DNA of 64,000 bases from Rhizobium sp. R634 (lineage in GTDB: Bacteria; Pseudomonadota; Alphaproteobacteria; Rhizobiales; Rhizobiaceae). A program made the translations under genes and the position numbers. Every line of letters begins with the position of its first letter. Position 1 is the stretch's first letter. Where the stretch lies: positions 124,001-188,000 of the forward strand of contig NZ_LOKW01000027.1 of assembly GCF_002211305.1 (NCBI RefSeq), read 5' to 3'. The notes below the pieces were generated by a model, which saw only the letters and a list, made by a program, of their open reading frames with translations, made no database searches and was not told the DNA's origin. Of this stretch, positions 53,155-62,870 are shown piece after piece.

Positions 53155-54192
53155 ATGAAGGGAATCCGACAGCTCGCCGAGCATCTCGACATTTCGATCG
53201 GGACCGTATCCCGCGCGCTGAACGGCAAGCCCGACGTCAACGACGAAACGCGCCGGCGCGTGCTCGCCGCCGCCGAAGAACTCGGCTATGTCGCCAACCA
53301 GTCGGGCCGCAGCCTTCGCCAGGGCATGACAAACGTCATCGGGCTGATGCTGGAGGTCAGCCGCGAGACGGTCGAAAACAGCGACGACTTCTTCCTTGGC
53401 GTCACCGACGGGCTGCAGAGCGTCTTCTCCCGCCACAAGCTCGATCTGGTCATGCTGCCTTGCCCCGATGACGAGGATCCGCATGAATATCTGAAGCGTA
53501 TGGTGGCGCGCCGGCTGGTCGACGCGATGATCATTTCGGCGACCCGGCGCACCGACCGGCGCATCGAGCTCCTGGAAAAGGCGCGCATTCCCTTCGTGGC
53601 GCTCGGCCGCAGCGCATCCGGCGGCAGCTATACCTGGATGGATCTCGACTTCGAAGGGGTGGCGGCGCGCGGCGTCGACCGGCTGGTCGCGAAGGGCCAC
53701 CGGCGGATCGCGGTGGCCGCCCCCTCCTCCGATATCAACCTCGGCTATATTTTCCTCGACAGCTACCGCGAGGCGCTGAAACGACACGATATTCCCTTCG
53801 ACCCCGCCCTCGTCATCCGCGTCAAGTCGAGCGAACAGGGCGGCTATCAGGCCGGCCACGAACTGCTGATGATCGAAGACCGGCCGACCGCGATCATCTT
53901 GATCCACGAATTGATGGCGATCGGGCTTTACCGGCGGCTTGCAGAGGCCGGCATCGTGCCGGGGCGCGATCTTGCCGTCCTGGGGTTCCGCGAGGAGCCG
54001 CGCACGCATTTCCTGCAGCCGACGCTGACATCCTTCCGCATGTCGTTGCGCGATCTCGGCGTGCAGCTCGGCGAAACCCTGCTTGCCACCATGCCGGCCT
54101 ATGCGGAACACTATCCGCAAGGCGCCCGCAACAGGATCTGGCCGCTGGAACTCATTCCCGGCGAAAGCGACGCTTTCACGCTGACGCGTTGA
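53155..54192 (+). CDS. LacI family transcriptional regulator (second)
   Basis: About 345 aa from ATG 53155 (MKGIRQLAEHLDISIGTVSRAL), where the HTH begins directly; the open frame to 53110 adds no domain. Hinge EELGYVANQSGRSLRQ and a sensor domain with ARGVDRLVAKGHRRIAVAAP and a C-terminal LAVLGFREEPRTHFLQPTLTSFR. It is a different subfamily from the preceding LacI. No nearby target operon. Confidence 0.92.
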   Translation: MKGIRQLAEHLDISIGTVSRALNGKPDVNDETRRRVLAAAEELGYVANQSGRSLRQGMTNVIGLMLEVSRETVENSDDFFLGVTDGLQSVFSRHKLDLVMLPCPDDEDPHEYLKRMVARRLVDAMIISATRRTDRRIELLEKARIPFVALGRSASGGSYTWMDLDFEGVAARGVDRLVAKGHRRIAVAAPSSDINLGYIFLDSYREALKRHDIPFDPALVIRVKSSEQGGYQAGHELLMIEDRPTAIILIHELMAIGLYRRLAEAGIVPGRDLAVLGFREEPRTHFLQPTLTSFRMSLRDLGVQLGETLLATMPAYAEHYPQGARNRIWPLELIPGESDAFTLTR

Positions 54193-54244
54193 CGCCTTAG
54201 ACCCGGCTCGGCGCTGCCTGCTCTGGCATGATCCGGACAGCGGG

Positions 54245-54272
54245 GGCCGCAACCCGATAATCGGGTGCGGCC
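54245..54272. terminator. Long hairpin between convergent genes
   Basis: GGCCGC-A-ACCCGAT-A-ATCGGGT-GCGGCC: thirteen paired bases with one bulge, between the convergent LacI and Bcr/CflA genes. Probably a bidirectional terminator although a T tract is lacking. Confidence 0.6.
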
Positions 54273-54280
54273 GATCACGA

Positions 54281-55480
54281 TCATTCGGCGGCGGCGACGG
54301 CGGCGCGGCGGCCGATCGTTGCCTGCGTCAGCACGAAGGCCGCGAGCGCGCAAAGCGCGATGCCGGCGGCCATCGGAACGGCCGTGCCGTCGAAGAACAG
54401 GCTCGAGATCACCATGGCGACGGCAGCGATCACGAAGTGCAGCGTGCCCATCAGCGACGAAGCCGTGCCGGCGATCTCGCCGTGATCCTCCAGCGCCAGC
54501 ACCGCGCTCGTCGGGATGACGAGGCCGAGGAAACCGTAGCCGAGGAACAGGAAACTCGCCATGACCGGCAGCTGGTTGAAGCCTGCGGCCATCACCACCG
54601 CCATGGCGACCATGGACAGCGCAAAGGCGCCGACGGCAAGCCGCATGACGCGCACGAGACCGAAACGCTCGCCGAGCCAGCCCGTCGCCTGCGACACCGC
54701 GAAGAAAGATACGGCATTGATCGAGAAGGCGAAGCTGTACTGGGTCGGCGTCAGTCCGTAATGCTGGATCAGCACGAAGGGCGAGTTGGCGAGATAGACG
54801 AGAAAGCTCGAAATGCCGAGGCCGCCGATGAAGGTCAGCGTCAGGAAATTGCGGTCGCCAAGCAGCCGCCGGTAGGCGGCCATGGCGCTTCCAAGGCCGC
54901 TGCCGCTGCGCTCACTGGCGGGCCGCGTTTCGTCGAGCTGTGTGGAAAGCAGGACGAGACCGATCATGGCGGCGATCGTTACCGCCCAGAACACGCCGCG
55001 CCAGCCGTAAAACTCGATGACGGCGCTGCCCGTCAGCGGCGCCAGGATCGGCGAGATCGAGAAGACCAGCATCAGGAGCGACATCAGGCGCGCGGCCTGG
55101 ACGCCGGTGTGCATATCACGGACGATGGCGCGCGGAATGACCATGCCTGCTGCACCGCCTATACCCTGGACGAAACGGAAAGCGATCAGCGTTTCGATGT
55201 CGGTCGCCAGCGCACAGCCGACCGACGCGACCGCGAAGAGGCCGATACCGATATAGAGCGGCAGCTTGCGGCCCCACATATCCGACAACGGGCCATAAAG
55301 AAGTTGTGCGAGCGCAAAGGAGATGAAGAAGGCGAGAAGTGTCAGCTGGGTGACGCTGTTATCGGCGTGCAGATCCTGGCCGATGGACGGCAGCGCAGGC
55401 AGATACATGTCGATGGCGAAGGGCCCGATGGCCGAGAGAAGGCCGAGAATGAGAGCGATGCGAAAGAATGAAGCCGTCAT
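54281..55480 (-). CDS. Bcr/CflA-type multidrug efflux MFS transporter
   Basis: 399 aa, 12 TM helices. Drug:H+ antiporter family: GPFAIDMYLPALPSIGQDL in TM1, QLLYGPLSDMWGRKLPLYIG in loop 2-3 and RFVQGIGGAAGMVIPRAIVRD in TM4-5 match the Bcr/CflA subfamily. It exports drugs such as bicyclomycin or chloramphenicol-like compounds; the exact substrate is unknown. It is divergent from a TetR gene with palindromes between, so is probably induced by its substrate through TetR. Confidence 0.9.
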   Translation of the reverse strand: MTASFFRIALILGLLSAIGPFAIDMYLPALPSIGQDLHADNSVTQLTLLAFFISFALAQLLYGPLSDMWGRKLPLYIGIGLFAVASVGCALATDIETLIAFRFVQGIGGAAGMVIPRAIVRDMHTGVQAARLMSLLMLVFSISPILAPLTGSAVIEFYGWRGVFWAVTIAAMIGLVLLSTQLDETRPASERSGSGLGSAMAAYRRLLGDRNFLTLTFIGGLGISSFLVYLANSPFVLIQHYGLTPTQYSFAFSINAVSFFAVSQATGWLGERFGLVRVMRLAVGAFALSMVAMAVVMAAGFNQLPVMASFLFLGYGFLGLVIPTSAVLALEDHGEIAGTASSLMGTLHFVIAAVAMVISSLFFDGTAVPMAAGIALCALAAFVLTQATIGRRAAVAAAE

Positions 55481-55613
55481 AAGGATGATCTTTCATAAAA
55501 GCGCAGCGAAAGCGTCGGATCGTCGCTCCGCCGCCTTGCTCTTAAGGGTTCAATGATGATCGTTCGCGCGAAGACGAAGTTGGGAGCTCATATCTCCAGC
55601 GGCGGAACCAAGA

Positions 55614-55661
55614 GTGTCTATAAATTTGGACACTAATGTAAAATTAGACGCCATTGTCTAA
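55614..55661. promoter_or_regulatory. Candidate TetR operators between the divergent genes
   Basis: TTAGAC-GCCATT-GTCTAA (55644-55661) is a perfect 6-bp-arm palindrome. A second, weaker pair is GTGTC (55614-55618) ... GACAC (55629-55633). TGTCTA recurs at 55615 and 55655, 40 bases apart. The position 28 bases before the TetR ATG suits repression of both genes. Confidence 0.6.
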
Positions 55662-55688
55662 AACGTCAAGACGGCTTATCTTCGTGCC

Positions 55689-56393
55689 ATGAAAGATCGC
55701 ATGACACCCGCAGCCAGGATGACGGGGCATACGCAGCGCGGACAATGCGCCAAGCGCATGTCGATTCTCGAGGCCGCCGCAGAGGTATTCTGCAACCAGG
55801 GTTTTGCCGGCGCCAGCATCGATGAGATCGCCGCCAAAGCCTGCGTCTCGCGCCAGACGATCTACAATCACTACCGCGAAAAAGAGACCCTGTTTGTCGC
55901 CGTCGTCGAGGACGTGATGAACCGCGCCAACGCCATGCTCTTCTCCATGCTGTCGACCTTTCCCGACAATGCCGACAATCTGGAGGACGACCTGACGGCT
56001 TTCGTCATGCGCCTAAACAGGAACTGCATCTGCAATCACGACGGAAAATTCCTGCGCAAGCTGGTGCAGATGGAGGGCGAACGATATCCGCACCTCTTCG
56101 AAAGCTGGCGCCAGCACGGGCCGGGGAAATTGACCACGGCGCTGTCGGCGCTTTTCGCGCGGCTTGCCCATAAGGGGGCGCTCATCATCGATGATTTCGA
56201 CGTCGCTGCCCGCCAGTTCGTGGCGCTCGGCAATGCCGACCTGCAGATGACCGTCCTGTTCGGTGGGATGCCGAGCGACGGCGAGTTGGAAAAGGCGGCG
56301 CGCAACGCCGTCCGTACCTTTCTCAAGGCCTATGGCAGACCGGGGGCGGAGCAGGCCAGCCCTCCGCCGCAGCTTGCGACCGTTTCCGGCTGA
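55689..56393 (+). CDS. TetR family transcriptional regulator
   Basis: 234 aa. TetR HTH near residues 23-70: RMSILEAAAEVFCNQGFAGASIDEIAAKACVSRQTIYNHY. The C-terminal ligand-binding domain is of the TetR_C type (LFARLAHKGALIIDDFDVAARQFVALG). Divergent from the Bcr/CflA exporter, its probable target, with operator-like palindromes between them. Confidence 0.92.
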   Translation: MKDRMTPAARMTGHTQRGQCAKRMSILEAAAEVFCNQGFAGASIDEIAAKACVSRQTIYNHYREKETLFVAVVEDVMNRANAMLFSMLSTFPDNADNLEDDLTAFVMRLNRNCICNHDGKFLRKLVQMEGERYPHLFESWRQHGPGKLTTALSALFARLAHKGALIIDDFDVAARQFVALGNADLQMTVLFGGMPSDGELEKAARNAVRTFLKAYGRPGAEQASPPPQLATVSG

Positions 56394-56401
56394 CCGGCCA
56401 A

Positions 56402-56800
56402 TCAGGCAAAGACCGTCATCTGTTTGGGCACCACGGCAAACATGCCGACCCGGCGCGCGGCCAGATATTTGACCAGCTGTTCGACGACCGAAGGCATGAC
56501 CGGCTTTTGAACCACGCCGACCGCGCCCTTGACCCCAGCGGCAACCATCTCGGGATTGCCGGTCATGAAGACGACCGCGATGCCGTGCTCTTCCGCCAGT
56601 CGCCGGCCGATGTCGGGCCCCGTCGGCCCGTCGGCGAGATTGACGTCGACGAAGGCGATATCGGCAAGCGGTGCCAGCCGCAGCGCCTGTTCGCGATCAT
56701 GCGCGAGGCCCGCGACCTGCATGCCCATGTTCTCCACCGTCGCCCCGAGATCCAGGGCGATCAGGAATTCATCTTCGACGATCAAAACTCTCTGCTTCAT
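56402..56800 (-). CDS. Stand-alone response regulator receiver protein
   Basis: 132 aa, a single REC domain. Acidic pocket VLIVEDEFLIALDLG near the start, phospho-acceptor Asp in IAFVDVNLADGPTG near residue 53, Thr in VVFMTGNPEM and Lys in VVQKPVMP. No output domain, so it probably acts on a partner protein or as a phosphate relay. No cognate kinase is adjacent; the hybrid kinase at 43-45 kb is a separate locus. Confidence 0.9.
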   Translation of the reverse strand: MKQRVLIVEDEFLIALDLGATVENMGMQVAGLAHDREQALRLAPLADIAFVDVNLADGPTGPDIGRRLAEEHGIAVVFMTGNPEMVAAGVKGAVGVVQKPVMPSVVEQLVKYLAARRVGMFAVVPKQMTVFA

Positions 56801-57404
56801 GAGGTCATCTCGTTGCTAGCGCCGCACAACATTGGTGGCCATGATACGTCCCCTTGTTACGCACATACTTCGAAAGAGGGATCCGCTCCGGCAGCTGTCC
56901 CTGCTCGAAACTCATGCCAGTAACGGGCAACTAAACGTTATGTTCCGCTGTGAAACGCGAATCTCTGTATTTAACCTATTGTTAAGGTTGATAAATTTTT
57001 AACCATATCGATGTGAAACAAAAAAGCGGCTGCCTGACCTGTGCGGAAAAGCCGCGGCAGAATAGGCTAATCCGGCCTCTCGCCCCCTCGATTGCCGGCA
57101 TCCCGTTGCAGACGCGAGCCCAGGCGGGCCGGCTGCACCTACAGCGAGCAACAGGCCATTGGCTGCAATGGCCGTGGCAAGGCTGCCATGGCGGAAAGAT
57201 CTGGACGTTGCGATGTCTCTGGCGGCCGCCCAAATCCTTGCCCATCCTTGCAAAAGCCGCAAATCACGCCCGCCGATGTGACGGTTGAACGAAAGCGCCT
57301 GTGTGAAGGTGAAACACCGCTCAAGTTGAGTTGACAATCTCATGAGGAGTGAGGAGAGTGCCGCCGATCAGAGCCAGCATCGCCTGTATCCTTGGGGGGA
57401 ATCT
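56801..57404. promoter_or_regulatory. Long intergenic region with CtrA-like sites
   Basis: About 600 bases between the divergent receiver and macroglobulin genes. It contains TTAA-N7-TTAA at 56971-56985, matching the CtrA box, and the CtrA-like half site TTAACCAT at 56999-57006, both in an AT-rich patch. Small open frames around 57013-57334 look like shadows. No gene is supported. Confidence 0.4.
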
Positions 57405-60400
57405 ATGTCCGTGCGCTCGTTTTTCGCTTTCGCCGCTATCGCCTTTTCCACGATTGCCATCAGCTTTCCCGCGGCCGCGGCGGAAACCAAGCGCGACATT
57501 CAGACGATCAAGGATGCCGATTTCTTCGGCTTCGATCTGCGCACCGAGCAGAATGTTTCGCTCGACCAGTGCAAGACCTCGTGCATCGGCGACAAGAGCT
57601 GCAAGGCCTTCACCTACAATCCCAAGGTGAAGTGGTGCTTTCTGAAGTCCGATTTCAAGACGATGAACGCCTTTCCCGGTGCCGTCGCCGGCAAGATCGT
57701 CGAGACCGCGGCCCAAAAGGAGCCGGATATCGGTGCGGCGCCGCGCCTGACCTTCCTGACGAGCGATCTCATCCAGCAGGCCCACGACTTCAAGGACAAT
57801 CTTGCCCTTACCGACGCCCAGCAGGGCCAGGGGGTGGACAGCCTGACGGCCAATGCCCGCCTCGACATGACCGTCAACAACCTGACCGACGCGCTGATCG
57901 CCTTCCATGGCGCACTGTCGATCACGCCCGATGACGCCGATCTCTGGCTCGAGACCGCCCGCGCCGCAATTTCCTTCGGAAGCACGGAGAGCAGCATCAC
58001 GGGCCAGGCCGTGCTCGACGCACTGAACGGCTACGAGCTGACGCGCACGACGGCCAAGCGGGCCGAGGCGCTCGCCGTGCTTGCCAATGCCCTGGAACGC
58101 AACGGCAATTACCGCCCGGCTCTCGACGCCTACAAGGCAAGCCTGGCGTTGGTCGGCGCCAAGGATGTTCAGGCGGCCTACCTGCAGCTGAAATCGACGC
58201 AGGGGTTCCGCATTACCGAACATACGGTCGATGCCGACAGCGCCACGCCGCGCGCTTGCGCCACCTTCTCCGAGGCGCTCATCAAGACCACCGACTACAC
58301 GCCCTTCGTGACGCTGAACGGCGCCGCGCCGAAGGCCGTGGAAACCAAGGGCAAGCAGATCTGCGTCGAGGGCCTGACGCATGGCGAGACCTATAAGATC
58401 GCCTTCCGCACCGGCCTGCCGTCGGCCGTCGACGAAGTTCTCGAAGCCCCCGTCAGCATCGATGTCTACATCAAGGACCGCACTCAGATGGTGCGCTTCA
58501 CCGGCGACAGCTTCGTGCTGCCCTCGACGGCGCGCCGCGGCATCCCGATCGTCTCGGTCAACCTCGCCTCCGCCAATCTCAAGCTCTACCGCATCGGCGA
58601 TCGCGGCATCGCGCCGTTGCTGACGAACTCCCAGTTCCTCAGCCAGCTCGACGGCTACAGCGCCCAGAACATTCAGGACCAGAGCGGCGAACTCGTCTGG
58701 CAGGGCTCGATCGAAATCGCCAACGAGCTCAACAAGGACGTCGTCACCAGCTTCCCCGTCGACGAGGCGCTGCCCGAGCGCAAGCCCGGCATCTACGTCA
58801 TGACTGCAACGGCAGGAACCGGCCCGTCCCAGGAGTGGGATTCGCAGGCGACGCAATGGTTCCTCGTCTCCGATATCGGCATCACCACCTATGCCGGCAC
58901 CGACGGGCTCAACGTCTTCACCCGCTCGCTCGCCTCGGCAAAGCCGATCGCGGGCGTCGAGCTGCAACTGCTCGCCAAGAACAATGAGGTGCTCGGCACC
59001 GCGACGACAGACGAAAACGGCCGCGCCATCTTCACCGCCGGCCTGATCCGCGGCACGGCGGCTCTCACGCCCGCCGTCATTGCCGCCAAGAACGGCACAT
59101 CGGACTATGTCTTCCTCGACATGACGCGCGCCGGCTTCGACCTCTCCGACCGCGGCGTGACGGGCCGCGCCGCCCCCGGCGCGATTGACGTACTGACCTT
59201 TACCGAACGCGGCATCTACCGCGCCGGCGAAACGGTGCATGCCCAGGCTCTCGCCCGCGATACCGACGGCAACGCCATCGAAAACCTGCCGCTCACCTTC
59301 ATCTTCAGCCGCCCCGATGGCGTCGAAGACCGGCGGATCGTCAGCCAGACCAGCAATCTCGGCGGTTATTCCATCGACTTCCCGACCCAGCAAAACGCCA
59401 TGCGCGGCACCTGGACGATGAATGTCTATACCGACCCCAAGGGTACGGCGATCGCCACCAAGAGCTTTCTCGTCGACGATTTCGTGCCGGATCGCACCGA
59501 GATGGAGATCAAGACCGAGGCCAAGGAAATCGGTCCGGATACGCCGGCGACGATCATCATCTCGGGCAAGTATCTCTACGGCGCTCCGGCCGCGGGACTG
59601 ACGCTCGAGGGCGACGTCGTCGTCAAGCCGACGCGTGAGAGCGCTGCCTATAAGGGCTTCCTCTTCGGGCTTGCCGACGAGGAGGCAAGCGAGGATTCGC
59701 GCCTGCCGATCGACGGTCTGCCTGAACTCGACGAGAACGGCGAAGCCTCGACCGACCTTACCATCAGCGACCTGCCGGCGACGACCCAGTTGCTCAACGC
59801 CACGGTCTATATGCGCATGCAGGAAGCGGGCGGGCGTGCAATCGAGCGCTCGCTCGTCATCCCGGTGAAGAACCAGGGCGCTTCGATCGGCATCAAGCCG
59901 GAGTTTTCCGACGACCTGCCTGAAAACGCGATCGCCAATTTCACGGTGATCGGCGTCGATGCCGACGGTGGGAAGCAGGAGACGAAGGGCCTGCGCTGGA
60001 AGTTCTACAGCCTCAACCGCGAATACCAATGGTATCGCGAGGGCACGGCATGGAAATACGAGCCGGTCTATAACGCCGAGCAGATCTCCAACGGCAGCGT
60101 CGACGTGACGATGGACGGCGGCAAGATCTCCGTGCCGGTGACCTGGGGCCGCTACCGCCTCGAAGTCGAAAGTCCGGATGCCGACGGCCCCACCTCCAGC
60201 GTCGAATTCGAGGCCGGCTGGTTCGTGGCCTCGACTTCCACCGAAACACCCGACGGGCTGGAAATCGCCCTCGACAAGGAGAGCTACAAGGTCGGCGAGA
60301 CGGCCAAGTTGAAGGTCACCTCGCGTTATGGCGGCGAACTGATGGTGACATCAGGAACCGAAAAGCTAGTCGCCGTGCAGAGCGCCACGATCGGCGAGAC

Positions 60401-62870
60401 CGGCGGCGAGGTCGATATCCCCGTCACGGCCGATTGGGGTGCCGGCGCCTATGTCACCGCGACACTCTTCCGTCCCGGCGATGCGCAGGACAGCCACATG
60501 CCGATGCGCTCGATCGGCATCAAATGGCTAAAGGTCGATCCCGAGCAGCGCGCGCTGCAGGTGGCGCTCGACACGCCGGAAAAGATGCTGCCGCGCGGAC
60601 CCTTGAACATCGGCCTGCAAGTGACGGGCGCCGGCGCCAACGAGGATGCCTATGTGACGGTTGCCGCCGTTGATGTCGGCATTCTCAACCTGACGCGCTA
60701 CGAACCGCCGAATCCTGAAGACTGGTATTTCGGCCAGCGGCAGCTCGGCCTTGAAATCCGCGACCTCTACGGCCGCCTGATCGACGGCTCGCTTGGGGTG
60801 ACCGGCAAGCTCAGGACCGGTGGCGACGGCGGCGCCGTGGCGCTGCAGTCAAGTCCGCCGACACAGAAGCTGGTCGCCTTCTTTTCCGGTCCGGTGAAGC
60901 TCGACGCCGAAGGCAAGGCCAATGTCTCCTTCGACATTCCGCAATTCAACGGCACGGCGCGCGTCATGGCGGTCGCCTGGTCGAAGAGCGGCGTCGGCCA
61001 CGGCGTCAAGGATGTCATCATCCGCGATCCCATTGTGGTCACCGCGAGCCTGCCGAAATTTCTCACCCCCGGCGACAAAGCCAATCTGCGTCTCGACATC
61101 GCCAACACCGATGCCCCGGCCGGCGACTACACGCTGCAGCTGACGGGCAACGACGCGCTCGGCATCGAACAGGCTTCCGCCTCGCAGACGATCCGCCTCG
61201 AGGCCGGCGCCAAATCCGAGCTGACGCTGTCACTCGTCGGCAAGCAGCCGGGCGCCGGCAGCGTCTCGATCAACCTCTCCGACGCTTCCGGCCTGTCGCT
61301 CGACCAGACGGTCGATGTGCCGGTGCGCCCGGCCTCCTTGCCGATCACCCAGCGCAGGGTGCTGGCGCTGAAGCCCGGGGCAAAGCTTACCGTCGACAAG
61401 AACCTGTTGGCCGACAGCGTGCTGCCCGGCGCCTCGATCAGCGTCAACGTCACACGTTCGGCGGCCTTCGACATTCCCGCGCTGCTGATGACGCTCGACC
61501 GCTATCCCTTCGGCTGCGCCGAGCAGACCACCAGCCGCGCGCTGCCGCTGCTCTACCTTGCCGAAGTGGCGAAGCAGGCCGGCATCGAAAACGACGATGA
61601 CTTGCGCCAGCGCGTGCAGGATGCGATCTACCGCGTGCTTTCCTATCAGGCATCCGCCGGCAGCTTCGGCCTCTGGGGTCCTGACTCGGGCGATGTCTGG
61701 CTCGATTCCTACGTCACCGATTTCCTGACGCGGGCCCGCGAACAGAAATACGACGTGCCGGAAAGAGCTTTCGTGCAGGCGCTGGAAAACCTGCAGAACG
61801 TGCTGTCCTACACCACCGACATCAAGGGCCAGGGCGATCAGATCGCCTATGCCGTCTACGTCCTGGCCCGCAACAAGAAGGCCGCGATCAGCGATCTGCG
61901 CTATTATGCCGATACGATGATCAACGACTTCCCGACGCCACTCGCCAAGGCGCACATCGCCGCCGCCCTGGCACTTTACGGCGATGCGCAGCGTTCAAAG
62001 AACATCTTCCTCGATGCGCTGCAGATGTCGGAACAATCGATGGTGTCGCGCGTCAACCTCTCGCGCACCGATTACGGCACGATCCTGCGTGACGGCGCCG
62101 CAATCCTGGCGCTGGCGGCCGAAAGCCGGCCGGTACCGCCGGTCATTCCGGAACTTTCCAAGGCCGTGGCCAAGGAATGGGGGCGCAGCAAATATAAGAG
62201 CACCCAGGAAGAGACCTGGATGCTGCTTGCCGCGCGCGCCATCCAGGGCGGCGATGACGGGTTGAAAATCGACGTCAATGGCGCCGCGCATACCGGCGCC
62301 TACATGGCGCGCATGACCGGCGATGCATTGGCCGGCCATCCGCTGACGCTGACCAACCAGACCAACGACGCGGTTTCGGCTGTCGTCACCACCGTGGCCG
62401 CCCCGACCGTGCCGCTGCCGGCCGGCGGCGACGGCTTCACCATCGAGCGCAGCTACTACACGCTCGACGGCGAACAGGCGAATGTCAGCGAAGCCAAGCA
62501 GAACGAGCGCTACGTCGTCGTCATTCATGTGCGGGAAACCAACGACTGGCCGTCGCGCATCGTCATCACCGATCTTCTGCCGGCCGGCTTCGAGATCGAC
62601 AATCCGAACCTCGTCGACAGCGCCCAGATGACGAATTTCGACTGGATCGGCGAGATCTCCGCCGCCCATACCGAATTCCGCTATGATCGCTTCGTCGCCG
62701 CCTTCAACCGCGGGTCGGGCGACGATCGCGAGTTCAACGTCGCCTATGTCGTGCGCGCCGTCACTCCCGGCACCTACGATCACCCGGCGGCAACCGTCGA
62801 GGACATGTACAGGCCCGAGCTTTCGGCCCGCACGGCGACCGGCAAGATGGAGGTCATGGCGGCACAATAA
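57405..62870 (+). CDS. Bacterial alpha-2-macroglobulin with PAN and TPR-like N-terminus
   Basis: About 1821 aa from ATG 57405. A signal peptide (SFFAFAAIAFSTIAISFPAAAA) without a lipobox predicts a soluble periplasmic protein, unlike lipoprotein YfhM of E. coli. It is followed by a PAN/apple domain (about 28-95; VSLDQCKTSC, KSCKAFTYNPKVKWCF), a TPR-like helical stretch (about 150-265), MG domains and the thioester motif CAEQ (C1371-Q1374) in a complement-like domain. Macroglobulins trap proteases through the thioester and shield the cell. It overlaps the PBP1C gene, the usual partner, which repairs peptidoglycan. Confidence 0.93.
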   Translation: MSVRSFFAFAAIAFSTIAISFPAAAAETKRDIQTIKDADFFGFDLRTEQNVSLDQCKTSCIGDKSCKAFTYNPKVKWCFLKSDFKTMNAFPGAVAGKIVETAAQKEPDIGAAPRLTFLTSDLIQQAHDFKDNLALTDAQQGQGVDSLTANARLDMTVNNLTDALIAFHGALSITPDDADLWLETARAAISFGSTESSITGQAVLDALNGYELTRTTAKRAEALAVLANALERNGNYRPALDAYKASLALVGAKDVQAAYLQLKSTQGFRITEHTVDADSATPRACATFSEALIKTTDYTPFVTLNGAAPKAVETKGKQICVEGLTHGETYKIAFRTGLPSAVDEVLEAPVSIDVYIKDRTQMVRFTGDSFVLPSTARRGIPIVSVNLASANLKLYRIGDRGIAPLLTNSQFLSQLDGYSAQNIQDQSGELVWQGSIEIANELNKDVVTSFPVDEALPERKPGIYVMTATAGTGPSQEWDSQATQWFLVSDIGITTYAGTDGLNVFTRSLASAKPIAGVELQLLAKNNEVLGTATTDENGRAIFTAGLIRGTAALTPAVIAAKNGTSDYVFLDMTRAGFDLSDRGVTGRAAPGAIDVLTFTERGIYRAGETVHAQALARDTDGNAIENLPLTFIFSRPDGVEDRRIVSQTSNLGGYSIDFPTQQNAMRGTWTMNVYTDPKGTAIATKSFLVDDFVPDRTEMEIKTEAKEIGPDTPATIIISGKYLYGAPAAGLTLEGDVVVKPTRESAAYKGFLFGLADEEASEDSRLPIDGLPELDENGEASTDLTISDLPATTQLLNATVYMRMQEAGGRAIERSLVIPVKNQGASIGIKPEFSDDLPENAIANFTVIGVDADGGKQETKGLRWKFYSLNREYQWYREGTAWKYEPVYNAEQISNGSVDVTMDGGKISVPVTWGRYRLEVESPDADGPTSSVEFEAGWFVASTSTETPDGLEIALDKESYKVGETAKLKVTSRYGGELMVTSGTEKLVAVQSATIGETGGEVDIPVTADWGAGAYVTATLFRPGDAQDSHMPMRSIGIKWLKVDPEQRALQVALDTPEKMLPRGPLNIGLQVTGAGANEDAYVTVAAVDVGILNLTRYEPPNPEDWYFGQRQLGLEIRDLYGRLIDGSLGVTGKLRTGGDGGAVALQSSPPTQKLVAFFSGPVKLDAEGKANVSFDIPQFNGTARVMAVAWSKSGVGHGVKDVIIRDPIVVTASLPKFLTPGDKANLRLDIANTDAPAGDYTLQLTGNDALGIEQASASQTIRLEAGAKSELTLSLVGKQPGAGSVSINLSDASGLSLDQTVDVPVRPASLPITQRRVLALKPGAKLTVDKNLLADSVLPGASISVNVTRSAAFDIPALLMTLDRYPFGCAEQTTSRALPLLYLAEVAKQAGIENDDDLRQRVQDAIYRVLSYQASAGSFGLWGPDSGDVWLDSYVTDFLTRAREQKYDVPERAFVQALENLQNVLSYTTDIKGQGDQIAYAVYVLARNKKAAISDLRYYADTMINDFPTPLAKAHIAAALALYGDAQRSKNIFLDALQMSEQSMVSRVNLSRTDYGTILRDGAAILALAAESRPVPPVIPELSKAVAKEWGRSKYKSTQEETWMLLAARAIQGGDDGLKIDVNGAAHTGAYMARMTGDALAGHPLTLTNQTNDAVSAVVTTVAAPTVPLPAGGDGFTIERSYYTLDGEQANVSEAKQNERYVVVIHVRETNDWPSRIVITDLLPAGFEIDNPNLVDSAQMTNFDWIGEISAAHTEFRYDRFVAAFNRGSGDDREFNVAYVVRAVTPGTYDHPAATVEDMYRPELSARTATGKMEVMAAQ

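Noticed and set aside
56930..56960. GGAAC ... CGTT on the minus strand as an EcfG general-stress promoter for the receiver gene
   Set aside because: The two elements are only four bases apart rather than the required 16-17.
57013..57288. Possible 91-aa gene before the macroglobulin
   Set aside because: Trp/Cys/Arg-rich, no ribosome-binding site, other frames equally open.
57321..60029. Long antisense open frame (about 900 codons) within the macroglobulin gene
   Set aside because: Arg/Gly/Asp-rich translation with no domains; a shadow of high-GC third-position bias opposite a clear gene.
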